Source of the DNA: Rhizobium acidisoli
GTDB taxonomy: Bacteria; Pseudomonadota; Alphaproteobacteria; Rhizobiales; Rhizobiaceae
Direction: 5' to 3'
Length of the DNA: 64,000 nt
Assembly (NCBI RefSeq): GCF_002531755.2
Contig: NZ_CP034998.1
Location: forward strand, 1,116,001 to 1,180,000
Below the pieces are notes generated by a model. The model did no database searches. It was not told the origin of the DNA and saw only the letters and a program-made list of their open reading frames with translations. Each line of letters starts with the position of its first letter. Position 1 is the first letter of the stretch. Position numbers and translations under genes: made by a program. Shown here piece by piece: positions 1 through 9,931 of this stretch.

Positions 1-1
1 G

Positions 2-697
2 GACGATCAGGTACTGGAAGGCGACCTGCCGGCCGCCCTGCCGGCCGAGGGCAGCCTGCGCCCGGATACCTACAAGTTCTCGCGCGGCACCAAGCGCGCG
101 GAAATCATCCAGCAGATGGCGGCGGCACAGCAGAAAATCGTCGATCAGATCTGGGACAAGCGCGACTCCTCCCTGCCGCTGCGATCCAAGGAAGAATTCG
201 TCACGCTCGCCTCGATCGTCGAAAAGGAAACCGGCGTTGCCGACGAACGCGCCCATGTCGCCTCCGTTTTCCTGAACCGGCTCGGCAAAGGCATGCGCCT
301 GCAGTCCGATCCGACGATCATCTACGGTCTCTTCGGCGGCGACGGCAAACCAGCCGACCGGCCGATCTACCAGTCGGACCTGAAGCGGGAAACGCCATAC
401 AACACCTATGTCATCAAGGGGCTGCCGCCGACGCCGATCGCCAATCCCGGTAAGGATGCGCTTGAGGCCGTCGCCAATCCCTGGAAGACGCAGGACCTCT
501 ATTTCGTCGCCGACGGCACCGGTGGCCATGTTTTCGCGGCGACGCTCGAGGAGCACAATGCCAACGTCAAGCGCTGGCGCAAGCTCGAAGCAGACAAGGG
601 TTCGGACCCCAACATCGCCGTCGACGGCCAGCCGGAAGAGCAGCCGGCGGATGATGGCGCTGCCGTCGTGCCGCCGAAGAAAAAGAAGATTAACTGA
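2..697 (+). CDS. mltG: Endolytic murein transglycosylase MltG (C-terminal part)
   Basis: Partial gene whose 5' end lies before the window; 231 C-terminal residues are visible. MltG is an inner-membrane lytic transglycosylase that cleaves nascent glycan strands and so sets their length. The family motif GSLRPDTYKF is near nt 50-80, and the stretch LASIVEKETG carries the expected catalytic Glu, followed by ADERAHVASVFLNRL and LQSDPTIIYG. The tail is rich in Lys and ends in PPKKKKIN. It is followed after 18 nt by the yicC family gene and then gmk, a common rhizobial order. Any N-terminal membrane anchor cannot be seen. Confidence 0.93.
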   Translation, partial: DDQVLEGDLPAALPAEGSLRPDTYKFSRGTKRAEIIQQMAAAQQKIVDQIWDKRDSSLPLRSKEEFVTLASIVEKETGVADERAHVASVFLNRLGKGMRLQSDPTIIYGLFGGDGKPADRPIYQSDLKRETPYNTYVIKGLPPTPIANPGKDALEAVANPWKTQDLYFVADGTGGHVFAATLEEHNANVKRWRKLEADKGSDPNIAVDGQPEEQPADDGAAVVPPKKKKIN

Positions 698-715
698 TAG
701 CTTCTGGAGGCTCGT

Positions 716-1603
716 ATGGCTTTGCAGTCCATGACCGGTTTTGCGCGGCGCGAGGGAACGAGCGGCCGCTGGCGCTGGGCATGGGAACTGCGTTCGGTCA
801 ACGGCAAGGGCCTCGACCTGCGGCTGCGCCTGCCACCTGGCCTCGAGCGCATGGAGGCGGATGTCCGCCGCCTTGCCGGCGAAAGCTTCAGTCGCGGCAA
901 TCTGCAGGCATCGCTCTCCGTCACCGCCGACGAGAACCGCTTCGAGGCCGTGCTGAACAGGGAAGCGCTTGCCGCCGTGCTTGCCATGCGCGAGCAATTG
1001 GATGGGATAATCGATCCGGCACCGCTGAAGCTCGATACGCTGCTTCTGGTCCGCGGCATCGTGGAATTCCGCGAAAGCGAGGATGGCGAGGAGGCGCTTG
1101 CCGCCCGTGACGCCGATATCGCCGCCGGCCTTTTGGCCGCCCTTGCCGATCTCAGAGCGATGCGGGAGCAGGAAGGGGCGGCGCTGAGCCGCATTCTTCT
1201 CGACCATGTCACGACGATCGAAGGCCTGACGCGGATGATCGAGGCCGACACCTCGCGCTCGCCGCAGGAGATCGCCGCGCGGCTTGCCGGTCAGGTCGCC
1301 TTGCTGATGGACGGCATGGCCGCGCTCGACCGCGACAGGCTGCATGCCGAAGCGGCGTTGCTGGCGACCAAGGCGGATCTGCGCGAGGAAATCGATCGTC
1401 TGAAGGCGCACGTCGCCGCGGCGCGCGATCTCCTGGTGAAAGATGGCCCTGCCGGACGCCGGTTGGACTTCCTTGCACAGGAATTTAACCGCGAATCGAA
1501 TACCATCTGCTCGAAGTCGAATGCCTCGGCGGTCACCGCCGCCGGCATCGAGCTGAAAGTTGTGATCGACCAGTTCCGCGAGCAGGTCCAGAATTTGGAG
1601 TAG
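716..1603 (+). CDS. YicC family protein (YicC/YloC-type endoribonuclease)
   Basis: A 295-residue protein starting MALQSMTGFARREG, the usual YicC N-terminus, and containing EFNRESNTICSKSNA near the C-terminus, the most conserved part of the family. E. coli YicC and related proteins are linked to RNA turnover and to stationary-phase survival; the role in rhizobia is inferred. A strong ribosome site (ggagg) lies 5 nt before the ATG. It stops 3 nt before gmk, so the two are almost surely co-transcribed, as in many bacteria where yicC sits beside gmk. Confidence 0.9.
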   Translation: MALQSMTGFARREGTSGRWRWAWELRSVNGKGLDLRLRLPPGLERMEADVRRLAGESFSRGNLQASLSVTADENRFEAVLNREALAAVLAMREQLDGIIDPAPLKLDTLLLVRGIVEFRESEDGEEALAARDADIAAGLLAALADLRAMREQEGAALSRILLDHVTTIEGLTRMIEADTSRSPQEIAARLAGQVALLMDGMAALDRDRLHAEAALLATKADLREEIDRLKAHVAAARDLLVKDGPAGRRLDFLAQEFNRESNTICSKSNASAVTAAGIELKVVIDQFREQVQNLE

Positions 1604-1606
1604 GAC

Positions 1607-2269
1607 ATGAATCCGGCGAAATCCTCGCCCGTCCAGATCGCTCGCCGCGGTCTGATGCTTGTCATCTCGTCGCCGTCGGGCGCCGGCAAGTCCACCATCG
1701 CGCGCACCCTGCTGGAGAAGGACAGGCAAATCGGCCTCTCCGTCAGCGTCACCACGCGCCAGCGCCGTCCGAGCGAAATCGAGGATGTGCATTACCACTT
1801 CAAGAGCGTGCGCGAGTTCGAGCGGATGCGCGATAGCGACGCGTTGCTCGAATGGGCCGAGGTGCATGGCAATTTCTACGGCACGCCGCGCGAGCCTGTG
1901 GAACAGGCCATGGCCGAGGGCCGCGACATGCTCTTCGATATCGACTGGCAGGGCGCCCAGCAATTGCAGGAAAAGATGTCGGCCGACGTCGTTTCGATCT
2001 TCGTACTGCCGCCGACCATGACCGAACTGCAGTCGCGGCTGCACCGCCGCGCCGAGGATTCCGAGGATGTCATCCAGACGCGCCTCGCCAACAGCCGTGC
2101 CGAGATCGCCCACTGGCGCGAATATGACTATGTCATCGTCAACGACGACCTCAACGCCGCCTTCGACGCCGTCCAGTCGATCGTCAAGGCCGAACGCCTG
2201 CGCCGCGATCGCCGCCACGGCATGTTCGATTTCGTCCGCGAGCTGCTGGAAGAGACGCCGTCGCTTTAA
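1607..2269 (+). CDS. gmk: Guanylate kinase
   Basis: Phosphorylates GMP to GDP with ATP in the cytoplasm. The 220-residue protein has the P-loop [10 protein letters not shown] near residue 20, followed by the GMP-binding segment TTRQRRPSE and the lid region with [10 protein letters not shown]. Length is normal for the family. The start follows the yicC family stop by 3 nt, with ggag inside the end of that gene as ribosome site. Its last 4 nt overlap the convergent rsmA gene on the other strand. Confidence 0.96.
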   Translation: MNPAKSSPVQIARRGLMLVISSPSGAGKSTIARTLLEKDRQIGLSVSVTTRQRRPSEIEDVHYHFKSVREFERMRDSDALLEWAEVHGNFYGTPREPVEQAMAEGRDMLFDIDWQGAQQLQEKMSADVVSIFVLPPTMTELQSRLHRRAEDSEDVIQTRLANSRAEIAHWREYDYVIVNDDLNAAFDAVQSIVKAERLRRDRRHGMFDFVRELLEETPSL

Positions 2270-3093
2270 AGGCTGTTTGCGAGAAGGCAGAATTCCTCGA
2301 CTGACAAGGTCTCCGCCCGCCGGGCCGGATCGATCCCGGCCTTGACGAGAAGCCTCTCGCCGCCGAGCGGTTTCAGGCTTTGGCGCAGCATCTTGCGGCG
2401 CTGGCCGAAGGCCGCCTGCGTTACCTTTTCCAGATTACCGACAGCGCAGGGAATAGGATTCTCGCGCGGCGTCAGATGCACGACCGTCGACGTGACCTTC
2501 GGCGGCGGCGTAAAGGCTTGCGGCGGCACGTCGAAGGCCATGCGCGCCTGTGTCCGCCAGCCGCAGAGTACGCCGAGCCGGCCATAATGGTCGTCGTCTT
2601 CACACGCGACGATACGCTCGCCGACTTCCTTCTGAAACATCAGCGTCAGCGACTGCCAGAAAGGCGGCCAGGCTTTCGGCAGCAGCCAGTTGACCAAAAG
2701 CTGCGTGCCGACATTGTAGGGCAGGTTGGCAATGATCTTGATCGGTCCATCCGGCGCCAAAGCCTCGAAATCGGTCTTCAGCGCATCGCCTTCGATCACC
2801 TTGAGCCGGCCGGGATAGTGATCGGCGATCTCGGCGAGTGCCGGCAGGCAGCGCGTATCCCGCTCGACGGCGATGACTTTCCGGGCGCCGAGCGCCAGGA
2901 TTGCCCGTGTCAGCCCGCCGGGGCCGGGGCCGACCTCGAAGATGGTCGCCTCTTCGAGGGCACCCGCCGTGCGGGCGATCTTCTGCGTGAGGTTAAGGTC
3001 GAGCAGGAAGTTCTGCCCGAGCGCCTTGCGCGCATCGAGGCCGTGACGCTGGATGACGTCGCGAAGCGGCGGCAGGCCATCGAGTGCTGCCAT
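2266..3093 (-). CDS. rsmA: 16S rRNA (adenine1518-N6/adenine1519-N6)-dimethyltransferase
   Basis: RsmA (KsgA) dimethylates two adjacent adenines in helix 45 of 16S rRNA late in 30S assembly. The 275-residue protein shows [12 protein letters not shown], the SAM motif [12 protein letters not shown] and the catalytic [11 protein letters not shown] (NLPY). It is the last gene of the lptF-lptG-lptD-surA-pdxA-rsmA unit; its ATG abuts the pdxA stop with 1 nt shared. Loss of the enzyme is known to give kasugamycin resistance in other bacteria. Confidence 0.96.
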   Translation of the reverse strand: MAALDGLPPLRDVIQRHGLDARKALGQNFLLDLNLTQKIARTAGALEEATIFEVGPGPGGLTRAILALGARKVIAVERDTRCLPALAEIADHYPGRLKVIEGDALKTDFEALAPDGPIKIIANLPYNVGTQLLVNWLLPKAWPPFWQSLTLMFQKEVGERIVACEDDDHYGRLGVLCGWRTQARMAFDVPPQAFTPPPKVTSTVVHLTPRENPIPCAVGNLEKVTQAAFGQRRKMLRQSLKPLGGERLLVKAGIDPARRAETLSVEEFCLLANSL

Positions 3094-4121
3094 CAGCGGT
3101 GGCTTTCCGCAGTGCGGCCGAGCTGGGCGGCGAGCTTCAGCGCTGCAACCAAGCTCTGCTCGCGCGCCAGTCCTTTGCCGGCGATGCCGAAAGCGGTGCC
3201 GTGATCCGGCGAGGTGCGCACGAAGGGAAGCCCGAGCGTGACGTTGACGCTGTCGTCGAAACCGAGTGCCTTGGCCGGGATCAGCGCCTGATCGTGATAC
3301 ATGCAGACGGCGACGTCATATCGCGCGCGGGCCTCGTCATGGAACATCGTGTCGGCGGGCAGGGGGCCGATCGCATCGATGCCCTCGTCGCGCAGGCGCT
3401 GGATCGCCGGGCGGATGACATCCTCGTCCTCCCTGCCGATCGTCCCGCCTTCGCCCGCATGCGGGTTGAGGCCGGCAACGGCGAGCCGCGGCGCCGCGAT
3501 GCCGAAGCGCTGCCTCAGATCTTCATGGGCGATCCGGCAGGTTTCCACGATCAGTTCGCCGGTCAGCGCCTCCGGCACGTCCAGGACCGGAATATGGATG
3601 GTGACGGGAATGGCCCGAAGCTTCGGTCCCGACAGCATCATGACGGGCGTCACCGGCCTGCCGGTCGCCCTGGCGGCGAGATCGGCGAGAAATTCGGTAT
3701 GGCCGGGAAACCGGAAACCGGCCTCGTAGAGCACTGATTTGGCGATCGGGTTGGTGACGACCGCGAGCGCCTCGCCGGTGATGACAAGCGACACGGCTTT
3801 TTCGATCGCCGCGATCGTGGCCTTCGCCGTTGCCGCATGCGGCTCGCCGGCAACCACCTCGATGCCGGCAGGCAGCGTCATGACGGGCAGCGCATCGGCA
3901 AACATGCCGGCAGCCTCGCTGGCTTTATCCGTCTCGCGGATCGAAACCGAAAGGTTGAGCTGGCGGGCTCGCAACGCCAACACATCGGGATCGCCGATCA
4001 GGAAGAAAGGCGGCAGCCCGAGTTCACGCCGCCGGAGCCAGGCCATCAGCGTAATATCCGGCCCGATGCCGGCGGGGTCGCCCTGGCTCAGCGCAAGCGG
4101 TCGCGAAAACGGTATCGTCAT
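3093..4121 (-). CDS. pdxA: 4-hydroxythreonine-4-phosphate dehydrogenase
   Basis: Oxidises 4-phosphohydroxy-L-threonine with NAD(P) on the way to pyridoxal 5'-phosphate. The 342-residue protein begins with [16 protein letters not shown], has [10 protein letters not shown] in the middle and [20 protein letters not shown] plus [13 protein letters not shown] toward the end; the His residues in these stretches bind the metal. It stands between surA (6-nt gap) and rsmA, the same order as the E. coli lptD-surA-pdxA-rsmA operon. Confidence 0.95.
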   Translation of the reverse strand: MTIPFSRPLALSQGDPAGIGPDITLMAWLRRRELGLPPFFLIGDPDVLALRARQLNLSVSIRETDKASEAAGMFADALPVMTLPAGIEVVAGEPHAATAKATIAAIEKAVSLVITGEALAVVTNPIAKSVLYEAGFRFPGHTEFLADLAARATGRPVTPVMMLSGPKLRAIPVTIHIPVLDVPEALTGELIVETCRIAHEDLRQRFGIAAPRLAVAGLNPHAGEGGTIGREDEDVIRPAIQRLRDEGIDAIGPLPADTMFHDEARARYDVAVCMYHDQALIPAKALGFDDSVNVTLGLPFVRTSPDHGTAFGIAGKGLAREQSLVAALKLAAQLGRTAESHR

Positions 4122-4127
4122 CGCAGG

Positions 4128-5072
4128 TCAGCGATAGGCGATCTGCGCCTTTTTGCGCAGTTCATCCAGGTACTTCTTGCTGTTTTCGTTTTCCGGGCTG
4201 GCGTCCTTGCCACCCTTGGCCTTGCCGAGATCTTCCTGGCGGAAGACCATTTCGGCAGCCTGGTCGTCGGAAACCTGGCGCTGGCTGCAGATCGCCAGAT
4301 ATTCGACGCCCTTATCGGTGACACGGGTCCCTGTCGTATTGCCCTTGGCCTGTTCGACCAGCGGCTTCCAATCCGGCGGGATTTCGGGCGCGAGCATACG
4401 GCCGAGATCGCGCACGGAAACGTCGCGCATCGTCGCCGCAAAGACCTTTGCCTGGTCGCAGCCCGGAAATTTCGAGCGCGATGCCTCGGCCTCGCCCTTG
4501 CGCTTGCCGGTGATGGCGTTGCGCTTGGCTTGCGGAATGACGAAGATGATCTGCTGCAGCATATATTCGGTCGTCACCGGCTTCTGCTTGTTGTTCTGCA
4601 TCATGCGCGAAACGAGATCATAGTTCGACAGCCGCGAGGTCGAACCGTAGCGCGCGTTGACGACCCGCGGCCAGCTCATCTGCACGGCGATGAAACCCTT
4701 GAAATGGTCGACGCCAACGCCGGCGCGATCGAGGATCTGCGACATCTGCTCGACGGAAAGTTTGTTGCCGGCCGAAAAGCGCGCGAAAGACGCATCGACG
4801 TCCTGCTGCGAGACCGACATGTGGACGCGGGAGACCTCCTGCCGCTTGAGCGTTTCGTCGATCAATTGCTCCTCGGCAGCCTTGGCGTCGGCCTTCGTGT
4901 GCTGAAGGCGCATGAAAGCCTGGCGCTTGGCGACGTCGCCGCTTGTGATGGCGGTGCCGTTCACCACGGCCTTGACCTCGCTTGCGGCAAGTGCCGGAGC
5001 GGCAACCCCCGTCAGCAAGGCAAGCGCTGCCCCGGCAAGGAACTTGGTTATGGCTCTTTTCGCGTCAATCAT
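4128..5072 (-). CDS. surA: Periplasmic SurA-type chaperone / peptidyl-prolyl isomerase
   Basis: A 314-residue protein with a clear Sec signal peptide (hydrophobic run LAGAALALLTGVAAPALA, cleavage after ALA) and then a SurA_N-like domain (VVNGTAITSGDVAKRQAFM). SurA carries unfolded outer-membrane proteins, LptD among them, through the periplasm. I do not see a convincing full parvulin domain, so isomerase activity is doubtful and the chaperone role is inferred from N-domain and synteny with lptD and pdxA. Ribosome site gggagg lies upstream. A hairpin ending in six T on the opposite strand sits just before that site. Confidence 0.82.
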   Translation of the reverse strand: MIDAKRAITKFLAGAALALLTGVAAPALAASEVKAVVNGTAITSGDVAKRQAFMRLQHTKADAKAAEEQLIDETLKRQEVSRVHMSVSQQDVDASFARFSAGNKLSVEQMSQILDRAGVGVDHFKGFIAVQMSWPRVVNARYGSTSRLSNYDLVSRMMQNNKQKPVTTEYMLQQIIFVIPQAKRNAITGKRKGEAEASRSKFPGCDQAKVFAATMRDVSVRDLGRMLAPEIPPDWKPLVEQAKGNTTGTRVTDKGVEYLAICSQRQVSDDQAAEMVFRQEDLGKAKGGKDASPENENSKKYLDELRKKAQIAYR

Positions 5073-5090
5073 CTGTTGACCTCCCGATAG

Positions 5091-5120
5091 CGCCGCGAAA
5101 CGTTGTTCGCGGCGTTTTTT
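5091..5120 (+). terminator. Orphan hairpin with T6 tail, upstream of surA
   Basis: Nine-bp stem (cgccgcgaa / ttcgcggcg) with a 6-nt loop, followed on the plus strand by six T. It looks like an intrinsic terminator read on the plus strand, but no plus-strand gene precedes it. On the minus strand it forms a leader hairpin just before the surA ribosome site. Function unknown: it may stop antisense transcription or fold in the surA leader. Confidence 0.45.
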
Positions 5121-5237
5121 ACCACAGTGCGAGACACGCGGCGAAACCCCTATGCCTCAGATATCGACTGGCGGCAATGTCCTGCACAGGCATACGGCGA
5201 AAGAATGGCTTCAGGCCATGTTTGCGCCGGCCGCCCG

Positions 5238-7565
5238 TCACTCAAGGGTGTTTGAACCGATCTTGATGTCACCGAGCGTCCGGAAGGTCAGCCTTGCGCC
5301 GATCGTCCAGTCGCTGGCCGACTCGTCGTCGGAGTCCCGGGTATCGGTATAGGCGATCGTGAAGATCGTGCATTCGTCCTCATAGGAGAGACCGAGCGTC
5401 CGGCGGCTGAGCACATCATTGTTCAGATCCCAGGCGATGCCGCCGAAGATCGCCCAATAATCCTTGAATTTGACTTTGCTGCTGGTCTGGATTTCGTCGT
5501 TGTCCTCGGCAAAGCCATAGGCCGGCTGGGCGCTGAGATGGGTGTAGGTCACCTGCGTCTGGAAGGTATCGTTCTGGTAGGCCGTCGTCAGGTCGCCGCG
5601 GCGGAACTCGAAATCCTTCTCGTCGAGGCGGTAGGAGGCCGCGACGGAAACGCCGTATGGTGTTTCGACGCCGCCAAGGCCGACATAATCGGAACGGTCG
5701 GTTTCCAGGCCCGAATCCGCACCGACATTGACGAGATCATCGGTGGCAAAGGAGTTCTGGCCGGCAATCTGATAGGATTGGCCGAAGATGCCGTGCAGTT
5801 TGTAGCCGCTGTCGAACGTCCCGGTATACTGGATGCCGACATTGGCGCGGGTGCCGCCCTCGACGCGGTCGTAGCCGGAGAACTTATCGCGATCGAACAG
5901 CGAGGTGGCGTCGAAGACGAAGCTCTGCGCATCCTCGTTCGGCAGCCGGCCGGCGAGTTGCTCGTCGGGGCGGGCATAGATCTGCGCGATCGGTTCGAGA
6001 ATATGGGTGCTGTTCTCGGTCGTCATCAGGATCGGATAACGCAGCTCCAGCCCGGCGGTGAACATCGAGCGGGTGGCGGAATTGTCGTCGAGATAATTGC
6101 CGGTGTAACCCGTGGGGTTGTCCATGTTGAGCGCGAAGGCGTCGCCTCGGGCGGCCAGAAGCGGCGTGATCACCAGGCCGGTCGGCGTGACGTAGGTGCG
6201 CTTCCACTGCAGTTCGGCCGTCAGACGAGAGGTCTGTCCCTTCAGGCCGCGGAAGCGGTCGAAGCCGTCGACGGTATAGAAGTCGTCATGGGTACGCGAA
6301 ATATTCGTCAGGTTGACATCAGCCGACAATTCGCCGCCGGCCAGCGGCTGCGGCGCCACATAGTGGTAGTCGAGCGCCGGATAGACGATCGCCTGCTGCT
6401 TTTCGGCCGTGTTCTTCCGATCGGCATCCTGGACGTCGAAATAGAACGCCCGCATGTCGAAATAATTACGTTTCCCAAGTCCCGTCAGGTAGATCTGGTT
6501 GGTGCGATCCGTGCCGGTGAAGTCCTTCAGCTTATAGGTCTTCGAGAAATTGTTGTCGCTCTGCACCATGACGTCCCAGCCGAACGTCCAGCGCGGATTG
6601 ATACGGAATTCGGCCTTCGAGGCGACCATGCCACGCCGACTGGCTTCGGCATCGCTGGTGCCGGAGCTGAAATTGTCCGGCTTTGCCTGGTCTATGCCGG
6701 CGACGCGCAGGATATGTGTGCCGTTTTCGAAGCGCTGGCGGAATTCGCCTTCGACGAGGAAGCCCTGGGCGGTGTAGCCGGTGGTGGTGACCGTCGCGTC
6801 CATGCTCGGCGAGATCACGTAGTAATAAGGAATAGAAAGACCGAAGCCGAGATTCTGCGACAGGCTCATCGTCGGGAAGAGAAAGCCCGACTTGCGCTTC
6901 ACCGTATTGTCGGGGACCTCGATGAACGGCACGAAGGCAATGGGGTAACCGAGCAGCTCAAAGCGCGCCCGCTCCAGACGGATCGTGTGGGTCACGCCGT
7001 TTTGAATCACCCGCTTCGCCTTGACCTGCCAGAAAGGCGCGCGCTTCGGATCTTCGGCGCAGGGAAGGCAGGCGGTGTAGACGCCCTTGTTGAGAATCAT
7101 CATCGTGCCGCCGACACGCTGGCCGCTTTCGGCGACGATACGCGTATTGTCAGAGGTTTCGATGCGCAGCGAGTTCAGGAACCCGTCGGCGAAATTGTCG
7201 GTCACGTCAAGGTTGTCCGCATAGATGCGGTTGCCGTCCGGGCTGACCAGCTCGACATTGCCGAGCGCCATCATCCGGCCGGTCTTCTGATTGTACTCGA
7301 CCTTCTGTGCGACCATTTTGTAGCCGGCATAGTTGATCTGCACGCCACCGACCGCCGACACCAGATCGGCGTCACGGTTGTAGACGAGTTCATTGGCCGA
7401 AAGCAGAAGCTTGGCCCCTTCCGGAATATTCTTCCCGATATCTTGAGCGGACGTATTGGCCTGGCCGTAGGAGACCGGGACACTGCCGAAATAGGAACAT
7501 AGAGTCGCGCCGACGAGCAGGGCAACCAACTGTTTACTAAAATACTTGCGGTCGCCTGCCGCCAC
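5238..7565 (-). CDS. lptD: LPS-assembly outer membrane protein LptD
   Basis: LptD (OstA/Imp) is the outer-membrane barrel that, with LptE, places lipopolysaccharide in the outer leaflet. I chose the GTG start at 7565 because aggagga sits just before it and a signal-like segment follows (KQLVALLVGATLCSYF); 775 residues. The N-terminal periplasmic jellyroll region (ADLVSAVGGVQINYAGYKM, KTGRMMALGNVELV) is OstA/LptA-like, the middle and C-terminal parts are alternating beta-barrel strands, and two Cys (YTACLPCAEDP) lie close together. The GTG overlaps the lptG stop by one base, so translation is probably coupled. It is 165 nt before surA. Confidence 0.93.
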   Translation of the reverse strand: MAAGDRKYFSKQLVALLVGATLCSYFGSVPVSYGQANTSAQDIGKNIPEGAKLLLSANELVYNRDADLVSAVGGVQINYAGYKMVAQKVEYNQKTGRMMALGNVELVSPDGNRIYADNLDVTDNFADGFLNSLRIETSDNTRIVAESGQRVGGTMMILNKGVYTACLPCAEDPKRAPFWQVKAKRVIQNGVTHTIRLERARFELLGYPIAFVPFIEVPDNTVKRKSGFLFPTMSLSQNLGFGLSIPYYYVISPSMDATVTTTGYTAQGFLVEGEFRQRFENGTHILRVAGIDQAKPDNFSSGTSDAEASRRGMVASKAEFRINPRWTFGWDVMVQSDNNFSKTYKLKDFTGTDRTNQIYLTGLGKRNYFDMRAFYFDVQDADRKNTAEKQQAIVYPALDYHYVAPQPLAGGELSADVNLTNISRTHDDFYTVDGFDRFRGLKGQTSRLTAELQWKRTYVTPTGLVITPLLAARGDAFALNMDNPTGYTGNYLDDNSATRSMFTAGLELRYPILMTTENSTHILEPIAQIYARPDEQLAGRLPNEDAQSFVFDATSLFDRDKFSGYDRVEGGTRANVGIQYTGTFDSGYKLHGIFGQSYQIAGQNSFATDDLVNVGADSGLETDRSDYVGLGGVETPYGVSVAASYRLDEKDFEFRRGDLTTAYQNDTFQTQVTYTHLSAQPAYGFAEDNDEIQTSSKVKFKDYWAIFGGIAWDLNNDVLSRRTLGLSYEDECTIFTIAYTDTRDSDDESASDWTIGARLTFRTLGDIKIGSNTLE

Positions 7566-8653
7566 TAGCCGTCCTCCTGATGAAGCAGAATAGTCGCACC
7601 CAAGGCCAGCGCGACGATCACCGGTATCCACGTCGCCACGAAGGGGGGCACAACTCCACTGCTTCCGAATGCCTTTACAAGCACGGTGATGACATAAAGC
7701 ATGAAGCCCGAGAGGATGCCACCCAGAATCACGGAGCGGGATTGGTTGAACCGGCTAAATTTTAGGGACACTGTTGCAGCAATGAAAGTCATGGCCACCA
7801 GCAGCAGCGGCTGGGACAACAGGGAGTTGAATTGCGTCTCCAGCGCCTTGGTCGAGATGCCGAACGATTTGGCCGCGGCAATACGGTTGGAAAGGTCAAA
7901 GAAACCAATTGTTTCCGGCGCTGTCAGCCGCTCCTGGACGAAGTCCTGTTTCAGATTGGTGCGAAGTTGAACCGAAGCTTTACGCATCGGGATTTCGCCA
8001 GGCTTGCGCTCGACAACGTTGTTAAGTTGCCAGTAACCATCTTCCAATTTTGCCGTCGCGGCGTCCTGTCTCAGAATGACCTGACCGCTTGAATCGAAAT
8101 GGATCAACACGGCGTCGATCAGCTTGGTTCCGTTCTCCTGAACCGTGTGGGCGCCGATGATGACATCGTCCCGGCCACTGATCTGGCGCAGCCACGGAAT
8201 CTGCGGCGCCTTGCGCAGAACGGCGTTTTCGCCGCGCCAGTCGGATTCGACGAGCAGCGCCTGGCGCTGCCCCCAGGCGGCCAAGGGGTTGAGCGCCGTC
8301 ATAGTCAGCAGGCCCAGTATCAGCGAGCCGGCGATGAAGGGGAACATGAACTGCCAGACCGAAATGCCGGCTGCGCGGGTGACGACCAGCTCATATTTGC
8401 GGTTGAGCCCGATCAGCACCGTCATGCCGACGAAGAGCGCGATGAAAGGCACCGTCTGCTGCAGGATCAGCGGCAGGCGCACGGCGGTCATCAGGATGCC
8501 GCCGCCGATCGTGTAGCCGGGCAGGCCGGACATGCGGCCCGCCGTCTCGCTGAAATCAAGCAGGAAGGAAATCGCCGAGACGCCGATCAGGAACCAGCCC
8601 ATCGTCACCAGGTAGCGGCGAAAGAAATAACGCGACAATGTCCCGAACATCAT
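7565..8653 (-). CDS. lptG: LPS export ABC transporter permease LptG
   Basis: Inner-membrane permease that forms the LptB2FG exporter with LptF. The 362-residue protein begins MMFGTLSRYFFRRYLVTMGWFL, a typical YjgP/YjgQ start, with six predicted membrane helices split by a periplasmic beta-jellyroll (about residues 120-260). It begins inside the end of lptF with a 4-nt overlap and shares one base with lptD. The ATPase gene lptB is not in the window. A second Met immediately follows the first, so the start could be one codon later. Confidence 0.94.
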   Translation of the reverse strand: MMFGTLSRYFFRRYLVTMGWFLIGVSAISFLLDFSETAGRMSGLPGYTIGGGILMTAVRLPLILQQTVPFIALFVGMTVLIGLNRKYELVVTRAAGISVWQFMFPFIAGSLILGLLTMTALNPLAAWGQRQALLVESDWRGENAVLRKAPQIPWLRQISGRDDVIIGAHTVQENGTKLIDAVLIHFDSSGQVILRQDAATAKLEDGYWQLNNVVERKPGEIPMRKASVQLRTNLKQDFVQERLTAPETIGFFDLSNRIAAAKSFGISTKALETQFNSLLSQPLLLVAMTFIAATVSLKFSRFNQSRSVILGGILSGFMLYVITVLVKAFGSSGVVPPFVATWIPVIVALALGATILLHQEDG

Positions 8654-9831
8654 TGGGCGGCGTCTCCGCCGGCCCTGCCGGTCGCGGCAAGCAGCCGTTC
8701 CTGCGTCCGTCTCCAGAAAGACGACATCCGGTCGCGAATGAACGACGGTACGGCCAGTCGTTTGTGCAGGCCGAGGAAGACGATCGAGATGATGCTGCTG
8801 ACGATCGGTATGGCATAGAGAGCGACGATATATTCAGGATCGGTGTCGATCTGATTGGCCGCGTAGAATGCCGCCCATCGCAGCGCGAAGGCATAGGCGA
8901 GCGCGCTCACCATCGGATGCAGCCGCGCTTCGCGGTGCGAGCGCGCATCGCCGGCGATTGCCAGCGAAAACAGCGCGAAGACGACAGGCAGGATCCAGTC
9001 CGTCAGCCGGCGATGCAGTTCGGCGCGGTAGCTTTGCGGCCGGATCGTATAGTCCTTGTCGGCCGGATCCGGATTGAGCAGGAACCACAGGTCACGGTCG
9101 CTGGCGCGCAGCGTCGCCTGGCCGCGATTCTCCGTCATGTCGGAGAGGTCGAAGGAATAGGAATCGAAATTGATCACCGAGACGTTGCCGTCGGGCGTTT
9201 TGCGGTGCACCTCACCCTCATGCATGATCAGCGTCGTGCCGGTATCGTCGACGGCGCCTTCCTTCGCATAATAGATCAGCTCATAGGCCGGGTCGCGCTC
9301 GTCGGCGACGAAAAGGCCCTTCAGCATGCGGCCGGCCATCCGCTTCGAGATCTGCACATAAAGGCCTTCATCAAGCTTGCGGAAGGTCTTTTCTTCGATC
9401 ACCGAAGACAAGAGGTCGGCATAGGTCTCGGCGATCATCTGGCGCACGACGGTTTTGGCGCGCGGCTCGACGACGTTGTCGACGAAGAAGGAAAAGACGC
9501 TGACGACGGCGGCAAGCAGCAGGATCGGGCGGATCAGCACGCTGCGCCGCGCCCCGGCCGCGTCGATGACGGTGAGCTCGGAATCGTTGTTCATCGTCGT
9601 CAGCGTCTGGGTGATCGCGATAACGAGGGCGAAGGGCAGGACAACGGGAATGATCGACGGCAGAATCATCGTCGCGAGCTTGGCGAACGAGCCGATCGAC
9701 TGGCCGCTGTCGGTCACCAGGTTGATGCGCTGCAAAACCTGAGTCGTCCAAATGATCGCCAGAACGGGCAGGAGCGCCACGAGAAACATCTGGCCGACGC
9801 GCCGTAATATGTATGTCTCGAGTAGTTTCAT
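8650..9831 (-). CDS. lptF: LPS export ABC transporter permease LptF
   Basis: Partner of LptG in extracting LPS from the inner membrane. I placed the start at 9831, giving MKLLETYILRRVGQMF and 393 residues; an in-frame start 27 codons upstream would add a charged segment unlike the family. Six membrane helices and a central periplasmic domain (around LYVQISKRMAGRMLKGLFV) are visible. First gene of the minus-strand envelope operon; the region between it and the PAP2 gene (9832-9931) is AT-richer and probably holds the operon promoter. Confidence 0.93.
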   Translation of the reverse strand: MKLLETYILRRVGQMFLVALLPVLAIIWTTQVLQRINLVTDSGQSIGSFAKLATMILPSIIPVVLPFALVIAITQTLTTMNNDSELTVIDAAGARRSVLIRPILLLAAVVSVFSFFVDNVVEPRAKTVVRQMIAETYADLLSSVIEEKTFRKLDEGLYVQISKRMAGRMLKGLFVADERDPAYELIYYAKEGAVDDTGTTLIMHEGEVHRKTPDGNVSVINFDSYSFDLSDMTENRGQATLRASDRDLWFLLNPDPADKDYTIRPQSYRAELHRRLTDWILPVVFALFSLAIAGDARSHREARLHPMVSALAYAFALRWAAFYAANQIDTDPEYIVALYAIPIVSSIISIVFLGLHKRLAVPSFIRDRMSSFWRRTQERLLAATGRAGGDAAQ

Positions 9832-9931
9832 GCCTGCCCTTGAAAGCACCTGCACGCCCAAACGGCTTTGCAGGAGAAACCCTCTACGCTCTTTGTCGCG
9901 GTTTTGCGACAAGCTGGTGTCAAAAATTCAT

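Noticed and set aside
5538..7502. Long open frame on the plus strand opposite lptD
   Set aside because: It is a mirror of the lptD codons in GC-rich DNA; it shows no domain, start signal or sensible composition.
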